64,000 nucleotides of DNA from CAVVDT01 sp963747005 (GTDB lineage Bacteria > Pseudomonadota > Alphaproteobacteria > Rhizobiales > Aestuariivirgaceae): NCBI GenBank assembly GCA_963747005.1, contig CAVVDT010000011.1, forward strand, positions 1 through 64,000, given 5' to 3'. Shown in pieces: positions 25,859-34,734 of this stretch (positions are counted from its first letter, which is position 1; each line of letters starts with the position of its first letter). The notes beneath the pieces were generated by a model. The model searched no databases. It worked only from the letters and a program-made list of their open reading frames with translations, and was not told the origin of the DNA. The position numbers were made by a program, and so were the translations under genes.

Positions 25859-27777
25859 GCTTTGGCCTTGAGTACCGCCGCCTTGCGATCGAGCTTGAGG
25901 GCGGTGAACACCTCGGCCACGATATGGCGGGCGGTGAGACCGGCATCCTCGTATTGCTCGCCCGGTGCGCCATGGGCGACGAAGCGGTCGGGCAGGTACA
26001 TGGGCCTGACGATGGTGCCGTTGGAGAGCAGACCCTCGGCCGCCAGGAACATCATTACCTGGGTGGCGAAGCCGCCGATCGAGCCTTCCTCGATGGTGAT
26101 CACCACAGGGTGTTCGTGCACCAGCCGGGTGATCAGCTCGCAATCGATGGGCTTGGCGAAGCGGGCATCGGCGACGGTGGCCGACAGCCCGTGGGCAGCC
26201 AGTTCATCGGCCGCCTTGAGGCATTCCCCCAGACGCGCCCCGAGCGACAGGAGCGCCACCGAATTGCCCTCGCGCAGCACCCGCCCCTTGCCGATGGTGA
26301 GCGGCACGCCGTGCTCCGGCAACTCGACGCCCGAGCCCTCGCCACGCGGGTAGCGAAAGGCGATGGGGCCGTCGTCATAGGCGGCGGCCGTTGCCACCAT
26401 GTGCACCAGTTCGGCTTCATCGGCCGCTGCCATCACCACCATGCCGGGCAGGCACGAAAGGTAGGTCACATCGAAGCTGCCGGCATGCGTGGGGCCGTCC
26501 TGGCCCACCAGCCCCGCCCGGTCGATGGCAAAGCGCACCGGCAGCCCTTGCAGGGCCACATCGTGCACCACCTGATCGTAGGCGCGTTGCAGGAAGGTGG
26601 AATAGATGGTGGCGAACGGCTTGTAGCCCTCGGTCGCCATGCCCGCCGCGAAGGTAACGGCATGCTGTTCGGCGATGCCCACATCGAACGAGCGCTCGGG
26701 GAAATGCTCGGCGAACTTGTCGATGCCGGTGCCCGACGGCATGGCGGCGGTGATGGCGACGATCTTGGGGTCCTTTTCCGCCTCGGCGATCAGCGCCTGG
26801 GCGAACACCGAGGTGAAGCTGGGGGCGTTCGATTTGGACGGCGCCATCTCGAAGGTGACGGGATCGAACTTGCCGACCGCGTGGTACTTTTCCTTGTGTG
26901 GCTTGGCGAAGGGATGGCCGTGGCCCTTTTCGGTCACCACGTGCAGCAGGATCGGCCCGAGCGTCTTGTCGTCGCGCAGGTTTTCGAGGATCGGCACCAG
27001 CGTATCGACATCGTGGCCATCGACCGGGCCGACGTAATAAAAGCCCAGCTCCTCGAACAGGGTGCCGCCGAACACCATGCCGCGGGCGTATTCGTCGGCC
27101 TTGCGGGCAGCCGTCTGGAAGCTCTTGGGGAACCGCTTGGCCAGCGTCTTGGCCAGGTCGCGCAGGTTCAGGAACGGTCTGGAGGAGACCAGCCATGACA
27201 GGTAGTTGGTCAACGCGCCGACGGCCGGCGCGATCGACATGCCGTTGTCGTTGAGCACCACGATGAAGCGGGTATCCAGCGCGCCGGCGTTGTTCATGGC
27301 CTCGTAGGCCATGCCGGCGCTCATGGCGCCGTCGCCGATGACGCAGATGACATTGTTGCGCTTGTGGTCGAGATCGCGCGCGATGGCCATGCCGAGGCCG
27401 GCGGAGATGGAGGTCGAGGAATGGGCGGCGCCAAACGGGTCGTACTCGCTCTCGGCGCGCTTGGTGAAGCCGTAGAGCCCGTCGCGCTTGCGGATATCGC
27501 GGATGCCGTCGCGCCGGCCGGTGAGGATCTTGTGCGGGTAGGCCTGGTGGCTGACGTCCCACACCAGCCGGTCCTCGGGCGTATTGAACACATAGTGCAG
27601 CGCCACCGTCAGTTCGGTGACCCCCAGCCCGGCGCCGAAATGCCCGCCCGATACCGCGGCGGCGTCGATGGTCTCGGCGCGCAATTCATCCGCCAGCTGC
27701 CGCAACTTGTCGTGGCCCAGCCGGCGCAAGTCGTCGGGCGTTTTTATGGCGTCAAGCAAAGGTGTGGAAACGGGCAT
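25855..27777 (-). CDS. dxs: 1-deoxy-D-xylulose-5-phosphate synthase
   Basis: Dxs makes deoxyxylulose phosphate from pyruvate and glyceraldehyde 3-phosphate, the entry to the MEP isoprenoid pathway. The 640-residue protein has the thiamine-diphosphate motif GDGAMSAGMAYEAMNNAG, the DVSHQAYPHKILTGR segment, the DRAGLVGQDGPTHAG segment and a transketolase C-domain. Its position as first gene before hpnD, with overlapping stop and start, ties precursor supply to squalene synthesis. The chosen ATG at 27777 gives the family N-terminus STPLLDAIKTPDDLR. Confidence 0.96.
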   Translation of the reverse strand: MPVSTPLLDAIKTPDDLRRLGHDKLRQLADELRAETIDAAAVSGGHFGAGLGVTELTVALHYVFNTPEDRLVWDVSHQAYPHKILTGRRDGIRDIRKRDGLYGFTKRAESEYDPFGAAHSSTSISAGLGMAIARDLDHKRNNVICVIGDGAMSAGMAYEAMNNAGALDTRFIVVLNDNGMSIAPAVGALTNYLSWLVSSRPFLNLRDLAKTLAKRFPKSFQTAARKADEYARGMVFGGTLFEELGFYYVGPVDGHDVDTLVPILENLRDDKTLGPILLHVVTEKGHGHPFAKPHKEKYHAVGKFDPVTFEMAPSKSNAPSFTSVFAQALIAEAEKDPKIVAITAAMPSGTGIDKFAEHFPERSFDVGIAEQHAVTFAAGMATEGYKPFATIYSTFLQRAYDQVVHDVALQGLPVRFAIDRAGLVGQDGPTHAGSFDVTYLSCLPGMVVMAAADEAELVHMVATAAAYDDGPIAFRYPRGEGSGVELPEHGVPLTIGKGRVLREGNSVALLSLGARLGECLKAADELAAHGLSATVADARFAKPIDCELITRLVHEHPVVITIEEGSIGGFATQVMMFLAAEGLLSNGTIVRPMYLPDRFVAHGAPGEQYEDAGLTARHIVAEVFTALKLDRKAAVLKAKA

Positions 27778-27862
27778 CCTGTACCGTGGTGTTAAAAGCT
27801 CGCCACCGAACTGCCCGAACGCTTGGGCTCCCCGTACGCAAGCTGCTTCTTCGTTGCATTCC

Positions 27863-27890
27863 AATCTAGCAAAGCGTTAGCGCGAGGCAA
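27863..27890 (-). promoter_or_regulatory. Putative promoter before dxs
   Basis: On the minus strand TTGCCT (complement of 27885-27890) and TAGATT (complement of 27863-27868) are 16 bases apart, about 86 bases before the dxs start. It is a weak match, but it lies in the only sizeable gap in the leftward hopanoid genes. Confidence 0.32.
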
Positions 27891-27928
27891 ACCCCTAGTC
27901 TCGAAGCCCTCGGAACGCAAGCATAGGC

Positions 27929-29074
27929 TCATCTTTTCGTGACGACATTGCGGCCGCGCCAGCGGTTGTCGCGACCGCTGTGATAGGCAAATGCCGAGGC
28001 CATGGTCATTGCGCCATAGAGCATGCTGGTGACCGGAAGCGCCAGCGCCCAGGTGCTGCCGAGGCCGAAATGGGCAATGCTCGGCCGATAGGTCCACACC
28101 ATGAGACACCACGCCAGGCCGCCGGCAGATGCCGCGGCCATATTGCCGCTCGCCGCTCCGCCGAGCGTCAGCAGCGGCGGGCCGGCAAAGGTCAGGACAA
28201 GGCCCATGAGCGTGCCGAGGAGCAGCAGCGGCGAAAACCCGAGCTGGGTATAAGCCGAGCGCTTGACCATGGCCCAGAAGTCGCCCAGCCGGTCATAGCG
28301 CCTCAGCGAATGGCTCTTTTGCCCCAGCCGCAGGGCGATACGGCCACCTGATTGCTTGACCGCCCTGGCCAGCGCGCAATCGTCGATGACGGCACCGCGG
28401 ATGGCGCCGAAGCCGCCGATCTTCGCGATGGCCGAGCGGCTCACGAGCACCGAACCGCCGGCCGCCCCGGCGATGCGGCTTTTCGGGTCGGCGACGGCGC
28501 GGAACGGATAGAGCAGGGCGAAATAGTAGTTGTAGGCCGGCACCAGCAGCCTTTCCCACACCGTCTCGCACCTGAGCTTGACCAGTTCGGAGGCAAGGTC
28601 GAGGTGGCCCGCCCCGGCGGCGCTCACCAGATGGTGGAGCACCGGCGGTTCGTGCACGATGTCGGCATCGGTCAGCCAGTAGAAATCGGGTTCGCCTGCC
28701 GCTGCTGCCGCTTCGTTCAGCGCCCACAGCTTGCCGGCCCAGCCCGCGGGCAGCGGCCGTGCATCGATGATAGTCACCGCCGGGTTGCCGACGGCCTCCT
28801 CGCGGGCGATGGCGCCGGTTCCGTCATCGCTGTTGTCGTCGGTCACCACGATGCGCAAGGGACCGGGATAGTCCTGGGCGATCAGCGAGGCGACGGTCAG
28901 GGCAATGGTCGGGGCTTCGTTGCGGGCCGGCACCAGCACGCTCACCGAGGGCCAGCGGCCAGGCGCCGGGGCATCGCCGGGAAGCGTTACATCGCCGCGC
29001 CAGAAGCCGTGCCAGGCAAAAGCAAGGCCCAGCCAGATGACAAGTGTCACGAGCGCCAAAGTCGTCAGTATCAT
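27929..29074 (-). CDS. hpnB: Hopanoid-associated glycosyltransferase HpnB
   Basis: This is a family 2 glycosyltransferase of 381 residues with an N-terminal helix, the nucleotide-sugar segment SVLVPARNEAPTIALTV, acidic VVTDDNSDDGTG and YWLTDADIV motifs, and a C-terminal block of hydrophobic helices. The order and the location beside hpnC identify it as HpnB, a conserved but biochemically undefined member of hopanoid loci. It starts three bases after the hpnC stop. Confidence 0.88.
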   Translation of the reverse strand: MILTTLALVTLVIWLGLAFAWHGFWRGDVTLPGDAPAPGRWPSVSVLVPARNEAPTIALTVASLIAQDYPGPLRIVVTDDNSDDGTGAIAREEAVGNPAVTIIDARPLPAGWAGKLWALNEAAAAAGEPDFYWLTDADIVHEPPVLHHLVSAAGAGHLDLASELVKLRCETVWERLLVPAYNYYFALLYPFRAVADPKSRIAGAAGGSVLVSRSAIAKIGGFGAIRGAVIDDCALARAVKQSGGRIALRLGQKSHSLRRYDRLGDFWAMVKRSAYTQLGFSPLLLLGTLMGLVLTFAGPPLLTLGGAASGNMAAASAGGLAWCLMVWTYRPSIAHFGLGSTWALALPVTSMLYGAMTMASAFAYHSGRDNRWRGRNVVTKR

Positions 29075-29077
29075 GGA

Positions 29078-29932
29078 TCACCGGCCAAGGCGTTGAAGGA
29101 TGCCCCCGAGGCCGCAGGTGAGCAATTGCCAGCGGTTGAGCTTCACCCGTCCGGCCAGCGGATCGCGGCGCGAAAGCTCATCGGTAAGCCTCAGGGCGAT
29201 ACGGTGGATGACGGCCAATTCCATGCCCAGCCGCCGGCTCTTGAGGCCGCCGGCAAGCGCGGCCGCCTCGCGGTTGAGGACGCGCGTGGCCTCAAGGCAG
29301 CGCTCGGCAACGCGGCGCAGGGCGGGAGTGAGGGCCTTTCCGCCGAGGTCTTCGCGCTTTGCCCCTTCGGCCGCCATCCACTCTTCCGGCAGATAGACCC
29401 GGTCGAGGGTCTTGAAGTCATCGCCCATGTCCTGCAGGTGGTTGATGACCTGAAGGGCGTTGCACAGGGCATCGGAATGGCGAAAGAGGGCCTGATCCTC
29501 GCCGTGCAGCGCCAGCAGGAAACGTCCCACCGGGGCGGCTGAACGGTTGCAATAATCGATCAGTTCGTCCCACGAGGCATAGCGCCCCTTCACCGCGTCC
29601 TGGCGGAAGGCCGAGATCAGGTCGAGCCCGTGGGCGAAATCGATCGAGCGTTCCAGCATGGTGGCGCGCAAGCGCTGCGCCTTGGCGAGGCCCGGATCGC
29701 CGGCGCCGGCCCCGGTTTCCAGTGCATCGGCCATGAGGTTGAGGCGGCGGATCTTTTCGCCGGGTTTGAGCTCGCCGCTGTCGGCGATATCGTCGATGGC
29801 GCGCGCAAAGGCGTAATAGACCGCCACATGCGGGCGCAGGGCGGGCGCGATGAGGAACGAGCCGACGGGAAAGTTCTCGCCCGCGGCGTCCTTGCCGGAC
29901 GGCGCCTCGATGGCGGCGGGCTGGGCGCTCAT
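29078..29932 (-). CDS. hpnC: Hydroxysqualene synthase HpnC
   Basis: HpnC converts presqualene diphosphate to hydroxysqualene. The 284-residue protein has the two Asp-rich sites AFARAIDDIADSGE and INHLQDMGDDF typical of squalene/phytoene synthases, with the divergence of the HpnC branch in the first site. The ATG at 29932 overlaps the stop of the upstream hydrolase gene (ATGA). With HpnD and HpnE it completes the three-enzyme squalene route. Confidence 0.93.
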   Translation of the reverse strand: MSAQPAAIEAPSGKDAAGENFPVGSFLIAPALRPHVAVYYAFARAIDDIADSGELKPGEKIRRLNLMADALETGAGAGDPGLAKAQRLRATMLERSIDFAHGLDLISAFRQDAVKGRYASWDELIDYCNRSAAPVGRFLLALHGEDQALFRHSDALCNALQVINHLQDMGDDFKTLDRVYLPEEWMAAEGAKREDLGGKALTPALRRVAERCLEATRVLNREAAALAGGLKSRRLGMELAVIHRIALRLTDELSRRDPLAGRVKLNRWQLLTCGLGGILQRLGR

Positions 29933-30744
29933 GCGGCGTCGCACAAGGCGGCCAGCGCCAGGGTCATGGCGCTGTCGGGCCGGGTGAGGGCGGCGATGAC
30001 GGTGAAATGATTCTCGTCCTCGGCGATCACCGACGAACACTCAAGGCCGCTGCCCAGCCACGCCGCTTCGAGACTCAGCGACTGGCGCAGGTATTCCGGG
30101 CTTTCCTCGCCCCCCACCCAGGCCTCGAAGCGCACCCCCTTAGGGGCCGGCCAACAGAGCGGGCTGGCCGCCAGGGCTGTTTCCGCATCGAGCTTGAGCG
30201 CCTTGTTGATGCCGGTGGGAATGAGTGGACGCAAGTCATAGAGCCCTGAAATCCCGAGGGCCCCGGTCACCAGGTGCGCCGGGCCGCCCAGCGCTTCCCA
30301 GTCGGTGGCGGCCATGCAGGCGGCCAGATGTCCGCCGGCCGAATGCCCCGCCACCACCAGATGGCGACCCGAACGCTCCCACAGCCACAGGCAGAAGCGC
30401 TGCATGTCGGCGATGACGTCGGCGACGCTCACTTCAGGGCACAGCCGGTGCGAGGGCACTGCCATGGGTATGCCGTGGAATTCGAGACCCTGCGCCATGT
30501 GGCTGAAATCGCTGCGGTCGAATTTTTGCCAATAGCCGCCGTGGATGAACACCGCGTGCGCCCCGCCATGGTCCTCCTTGGAGCGGAAGATATCGGCCTT
30601 GTGACGCGCGTGCGGGCCATAGGCAAGACCCAGCTCACCCCCGGCGGCATCGCGGAATTGCGCCGCATCGGCCGCCCAGGCCGCAAAAATCGCCGGGTGT
30701 TCGGGAACCCTTTGGCGGTTGTTGTATTCTAGTTCCAAATCCAT
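29929..30744 (-). CDS. Alpha/beta hydrolase, kynurenine-formamidase-like
   Basis: This 271-residue alpha/beta hydrolase has the oxyanion motif HGGYW (68-72), nucleophile elbow GHSAGGHL with Ser135, and a late acidic/His pair around EDENHFTV. The layout resembles arylformamidase-like and other BD-FAE-type esterases. No tryptophan-degradation genes are nearby, and it is translationally coupled to hpnC, so a role in the hopanoid operon or an unrelated ester substrate are both open. The ATG at 30744 was chosen over an upstream one because MDLELEYNNRQRVPEHP is the natural family start. Confidence 0.82.
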   Translation of the reverse strand: MDLELEYNNRQRVPEHPAIFAAWAADAAQFRDAAGGELGLAYGPHARHKADIFRSKEDHGGAHAVFIHGGYWQKFDRSDFSHMAQGLEFHGIPMAVPSHRLCPEVSVADVIADMQRFCLWLWERSGRHLVVAGHSAGGHLAACMAATDWEALGGPAHLVTGALGISGLYDLRPLIPTGINKALKLDAETALAASPLCWPAPKGVRFEAWVGGEESPEYLRQSLSLEAAWLGSGLECSSVIAEDENHFTVIAALTRPDSAMTLALAALCDAA

Positions 30745-30876
30745 GGCTCGAGACAATGCCAGAGCCGGCGGCAATTGTGGAGTCCACCGGCGGGCATGGA
30801 ACCCTGCCGACACATTTCCATCAAACAAGCCCCCTAGGTCCTGACCCTGAGTGCCATGATGAAGAGGAGAACGACC

Positions 30877-32157
30877 ATGAAGATGAAGACAGCACTGTTG
30901 CGCATTGCCGCCGCCGCCGTCATCGCGCTGGCCGCTCCTGTCATTGCGAGCCTCATGAGCGTCGCGCCCGCCGCGGCCGGGGTCGATGTCGGCGTTTCGA
31001 TCAATTTAGGCAGTTTCTATGACCGGCTGGCGCCTTATGGCGACTGGGTCCAGTACAAGGGCCGCAATGTTTGGGTACCGACCCGGCGGGCGGCCCACTG
31101 GCGACCCTATCAGCAGGGCCATTGGGCTTACACCCGGCAGTACGGATGGATGTGGGTATCGGCCGAGCCGTTCGGCTGGGCGACCTACCACTATGGCCGC
31201 TGGGGCTTTTCGCCCGATATCGGCTGGTACTGGGTGCCGGGCTATCGCTGGGCGCCGGCGTGGGTGTCATGGCGGCGCTCCGACAACTATGTCGGCTGGG
31301 CGCCACTGCCGGTCGGCTATCCCGACAATGGCGACGTGAACGCCACCGTTGCGCCTGAGCCGGATTTCTACTGGCAGGTCGTGCCGTCGCGCTCATTCCT
31401 TTCGCTCAACCTTGCCCACGTCATCATCCGCGATCGCCACCGCGCCGATCCGTTCTTCCGCCATGCCCGGCCTGTCGGGCATGTGAGGATCGTCAACAAC
31501 GTCGTCGTCAACAATGTCTTCGGTGTCACCGTCGTCGAAAAGTGGACACACAAGAAGGTGCGGGCCTACAGGATCCGCGAGGGCCGCAAGCCCGGCATGC
31601 GCGCCCGGCGCCAGGGCGGCTTCATCGAGATCTACGCCCCGCGGGTTCACAAGGGCGGCAAGCACAAGCCCAGGAAGCTCAAATCCTTTGATGAGGTGAA
31701 GGCCTGGCACAAGAAGCACGGCGACAAGATGCCGATGCAGCAGTCGCAGGACCACAAGGCCAAGCAGCAGCAGGACCATAAGCCCAAGCAGCAGTCGCAG
31801 GACCATAAGGCCAAGCAGCAGCAGAGCCATAAGGCCAAGCAACAGCAGAGCCATAAGGCCAAGCAACAGTCGCAGGACCACAAGGTCAAGAAGAAGCAGC
31901 ACCAGGACCGCAAGGCCAAGCAGCAGTCGCAGGACCACAAGGCCAAGAAGAAGCAGCACCAGGACCACAAGGCCAAGCAGCAGCAGAGCCATAAGGCCAA
32001 GCAGCAGTCGCGGGACCACAAGGCCAAGAAGAAGCAGCGCCAGGACCACAAGGCCAAGCAGCAGCAGAGCCATAAGGCCAAGCAGCAGCAGAACCAGGAC
32101 CACAAGACCAAGAAGAAAAAGAAGAAGAAGCAGCAGGACCAGCAGTCGACGCAATGA
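30877..32157 (+). CDS. Secreted DUF6600-like protein with Gln/Lys/His repeat tail
   Basis: This 426-residue exported protein has a signal peptide (MKMKTALLRIAAAAVIALAA, cleavage near APAAAG), a Trp/Tyr-rich domain of repeated W-x-P and G-x-W turns (YGDWVQYKGRNVWVP, YGWMWVSAEPFGW, SPDIGWYWVPGYRWAPAW, NYVGWAPLP), an Asn/Val strand region (VRIVNNVVVNNVFG), and about 140 C-terminal residues of QDHKAKQQ-type repeats ending in a Lys-rich stretch. The domain resembles DUF6600 proteins; no enzyme motif is seen. The start at 30877 is supported by AGGAG nine to thirteen bases upstream. The basic tail may bind polyanions. Confidence 0.8.
   Translation: MKMKTALLRIAAAAVIALAAPVIASLMSVAPAAAGVDVGVSINLGSFYDRLAPYGDWVQYKGRNVWVPTRRAAHWRPYQQGHWAYTRQYGWMWVSAEPFGWATYHYGRWGFSPDIGWYWVPGYRWAPAWVSWRRSDNYVGWAPLPVGYPDNGDVNATVAPEPDFYWQVVPSRSFLSLNLAHVIIRDRHRADPFFRHARPVGHVRIVNNVVVNNVFGVTVVEKWTHKKVRAYRIREGRKPGMRARRQGGFIEIYAPRVHKGGKHKPRKLKSFDEVKAWHKKHGDKMPMQQSQDHKAKQQQDHKPKQQSQDHKAKQQQSHKAKQQQSHKAKQQSQDHKVKKKQHQDRKAKQQSQDHKAKKKQHQDHKAKQQQSHKAKQQSRDHKAKKKQRQDHKAKQQQSHKAKQQQNQDHKTKKKKKKKQQDQQSTQ
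31738..32130 (+). repeat. Tandem coding repeat of CAGGACCACAAGGCCAAGCA-like units
   Basis: About fifteen units of 24-36 bases encode combinations of QSQDHKAK, KKKQHQDHKAK and QQSHKAK. Units are almost identical at DNA level, so recent slippage or gene conversion is likely. The block lies entirely in the C-terminal tail of the secreted protein. Confidence 0.88.
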
Positions 32158-32166
32158 GCGTCTGCG

Positions 32167-32904
32167 CTACACGTCGAACTCGGGCAGCTTGGCCACCGCG
32201 TCGCGCAGGTATTTCGACCACCCCGACGACAGCTTGTTGAAATAGCGGTCGTCGGCCTCGATGCGGGTCTGGCGCTCGATCTTCAGGGTATTGGTGTTGT
32301 AGAGCACCATGTCGATGGGCATGCCGACCGACAGGTTGGAGCGGATGGTCGAATCGAACGACAGCAGCACGATCTTGGCGGCCTGGCCAAGACGCATCTT
32401 CTTGTCCACCACCCGATCGAGGATGGGCTTGCCGTATTTGTGCTCGCCGATCTGGAAATAGGGGGTATCGGGGCCGGCCTCGATGAAGTTGCCTTCCGAG
32501 TAGATCTGGAACAGGCGAGGGGGCTCGGTGCCGATCTGGCCGCCGAAAATGAAGGTGGTCGACATCGCCTCGGAGTTGGCGCCGCTGGGGTTGCTCACCA
32601 GGTTGCGCGCCCCGAGCATCGTCTGGCCCACGATGCGGGCCGCCTGGAACATGGTCGTGACGGTGAACAGGTTGGGTGCGGCATTGTCATGAAACTCGGC
32701 TTGCGCCTGCTCGCTCAGCAGGTTGACCACCGCCTGGCTGACCGCCAGATTGCCGGCGGTGAGCAGCATGAACACCCGCTCGCCGGTCTTTTCCCACAAG
32801 TGCAGCTTGCGATAGCAGGCGATGTTGTCGACGCCCGCATTGGTGCGGGTGTCGGCGGCCATCACCAGGCCGCGATCGAGTTTGAGGCCGACGCAATAGG
32901 TCAT
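32167..32904 (-). CDS. Anbu, bacterial proteasome-homologue peptidase
   Basis: This is a proteasome-type N-terminal nucleophile hydrolase of the Anbu/BPH group (COG3484). The 245-residue protein begins M-T-Y-C, so Thr2 would be the nucleophile after Met removal. It continues with VMAADTRTNAGVDNI, in which Asp and downstream Lys residues match the beta-subunit fold. Anbu assembles as an open spiral or ring in studied species, and its substrates are undefined. It is the last gene of a four-gene leftward operon with transglutaminase, alpha-E and ATP-grasp proteins, the characteristic Anbu neighbourhood. Confidence 0.92.
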   Translation of the reverse strand: MTYCVGLKLDRGLVMAADTRTNAGVDNIACYRKLHLWEKTGERVFMLLTAGNLAVSQAVVNLLSEQAQAEFHDNAAPNLFTVTTMFQAARIVGQTMLGARNLVSNPSGANSEAMSTTFIFGGQIGTEPPRLFQIYSEGNFIEAGPDTPYFQIGEHKYGKPILDRVVDKKMRLGQAAKIVLLSFDSTIRSNLSVGMPIDMVLYNTNTLKIERQTRIEADDRYFNKLSSGWSKYLRDAVAKLPEFDV

Positions 32905-32948
32905 GACGGGACCGGAATCACCAGGATGGTCACGAATGGTGCGTGAAG

Positions 32949-33755
32949 TTACTGTTCCGCCATGGCTTCCACAAGCACCATGACATCGAGCGCCTCGTTG
33001 CCGCCACCGCCTTGCCGGATACCGACGACCGGGGCGGCGTCGCGGGCATCGAGTCCGGCGGCAACGCGGACATAGCCTTCATCGGCGATCATGTCGTTGG
33101 CCACATCGAAGGTGGCCCAGCCCCAGCTTCCCACCCAAACTTCCGCCCAGGCATGCGCCGCCTCGGCCACCTCGCCCGGTGCCGTCACCATGTAGCCGGT
33201 CACATAGCGCGACGGAATGCCGAGATGGCGGGCGGCCGAGATGAACACGTGGGCATGGTCCTGGCACACCCCTTCCCCGTCGCGCACCGCATCCGCAGCG
33301 GTCGAATAGGCGTGGGTTGCGCCGATCTTGTAGTCGACCGCACCGCGCACCGCGTGCATGAGGTTGGCGAGCCTTTCCAGCCCGTCGCCGCTGGCCGAGC
33401 GGGCGATCGCCATGATGCGGGCGCTCGGTTCGGTGAGCGCCGTCTGGCGGGCGAAGGCCGCTCGCGGCACGGCGCCGTCGGTGGGCGCCCACGGCCCGGC
33501 AATGGCCTCGCGCTCGACGCTGCCGGTCACCTCGATGACGATTTCAGGTGCGACGAGTTCGTGGGCGATCAGTTGCGTCAGGTTGCCGTTGGCGTCGGTG
33601 TAGGAAACGCTTTCATCGATTCCCGGAGCGGTGATCTTCCAGTCGATGACCGTCTGGCCCGGAAACGACTGCGGCGTCATCCTCAGGCGCTGGATCAGGC
33701 GCCCGCCCGGCGGCTCGTAGCGATAGGTTGTGCGGTGCAGGATACGTATCTGCAT
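32949..33755 (-). CDS. Transglutaminase-like cysteine peptidase of the Anbu operon
   Basis: This 268-residue protein has the N-terminal bacterial transglutaminase-like beta domain (MQIRILHRTTYRYEPP) followed by the catalytic core with C164 in GEGVCQDHAHVF, H201 in AHAWAEVWV and D217 in ATFDVAND, a complete Cys-His-Asp triad. Relatives are peptidases or amidases of the papain-like fold. The ATG at 33755 is the family start; a longer open frame upstream overlaps the alpha-E gene in another frame. It is 20 bases from the alpha-E stop. Confidence 0.92.
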   Translation of the reverse strand: MQIRILHRTTYRYEPPGGRLIQRLRMTPQSFPGQTVIDWKITAPGIDESVSYTDANGNLTQLIAHELVAPEIVIEVTGSVEREAIAGPWAPTDGAVPRAAFARQTALTEPSARIMAIARSASGDGLERLANLMHAVRGAVDYKIGATHAYSTAADAVRDGEGVCQDHAHVFISAARHLGIPSRYVTGYMVTAPGEVAEAAHAWAEVWVGSWGWATFDVANDMIADEGYVRVAAGLDARDAAPVVGIRQGGGGNEALDVMVLVEAMAEQ

Positions 33756-33775
33756 GGGGTGGTGATGGCCTGGAT

Positions 33776-34726
33776 TCATGAAAAATTGTAGTCGCTGGCG
33801 ATTTCGTTGCTCAGGTTGTTGTTGGTGGCAAGAAAGTCCACCAGGAACTCGTGCAGGCCGGTTGTGAAGATATCGCTGATCGATTTGCCGCGTAGGTCGC
33901 TGCGTGTGGTGCGGGCCAGTTCGACGCATGCCGGAGCCTCGCCATGCAGGTCCTCCAGCGAATCGAGGCTTTCCACCACCCAGTCGTAGCAGAACGACAG
34001 CGAGCGCGGCATGCGGTTATCGAGGATGAGGAATTCGGCGATGTTCCAGGCTTCGTAGTCGCTGTCGCGATAGGCCCAGCGATAGGCCCTATGCCCCGAG
34101 ACCGAGCGCAGCAACGTGACCCACTGCTGGGTGTCGATGGCGCTGCCAACGCCTTGGGAGCGCGGCAGCAGGATGTGGTATTTGACGTCCAGAATGCGTG
34201 CCGTGCTGTCGGCGCGCTCGATGAACGATCCAAGCTGGCTGAAGTAGAAGCTCTCCTGCCTGAGCGCGGTGCCCAGAAGGGCGCCGCGAAACAGCATCGA
34301 GCGCTGCTTGATCCAGTCGAGGAAGCCGGGCAACGTATCGGCCTTGACCTGCGCCGGCTTGATCTGCGCCATCTCGTTCCAGGTGGAATTGAGGCTCTCC
34401 CACACGTCCCGCGTCAGGGCGGTGCGCACCGCCCGCCCGTTGCGCCGCGCGGTATCGAGGCAACTGCGCACGCTCGCCGGGTTGTCGCGGTCGAACAAAA
34501 GGTAGTTGATGACCGTCTCGGCCGAGGCGACCGCATATTTGGCAAAGAAGCCCTCGGTGCATTCGGCGCTGACGATAGTCGAGCGCCACTCGTCGCGATG
34601 GCCTTCGAAGGGGCGCGGCATCAACGAGATGCGGTAAGCGACCTCCACCAGGCGGGCGGTGTTCTCGGCCCGCTCCATGTAGCGGGCTAGCCAGAACAGC
34701 GATGCGGCATTGCGGCCAAGCAGCAT
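33776..34726 (-). CDS. Alpha-E domain protein of the Anbu operon
   Basis: This all-helical alpha-E (DUF403) protein of 316 residues begins with the hallmark LLGRNAASLFWLARYMERAENTARL and contains the conserved QLGSFIERADSTARILDVKYH. Its biochemical role is unknown. Relatives occur next to, or fused with, the circularly permuted ATP-grasp protein, which suggests the two act as one ligase unit. It starts eight bases after the ATP-grasp stop. Confidence 0.92.
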   Translation of the reverse strand: MLLGRNAASLFWLARYMERAENTARLVEVAYRISLMPRPFEGHRDEWRSTIVSAECTEGFFAKYAVASAETVINYLLFDRDNPASVRSCLDTARRNGRAVRTALTRDVWESLNSTWNEMAQIKPAQVKADTLPGFLDWIKQRSMLFRGALLGTALRQESFYFSQLGSFIERADSTARILDVKYHILLPRSQGVGSAIDTQQWVTLLRSVSGHRAYRWAYRDSDYEAWNIAEFLILDNRMPRSLSFCYDWVVESLDSLEDLHGEAPACVELARTTRSDLRGKSISDIFTTGLHEFLVDFLATNNNLSNEIASDYNFS

Positions 34727-34734
34727 GGTTTTCG

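Noticed and set aside
31738..32130. Possible non-coding satellite array
   Set aside because: The units keep reading frame and form the tail of an exported protein.
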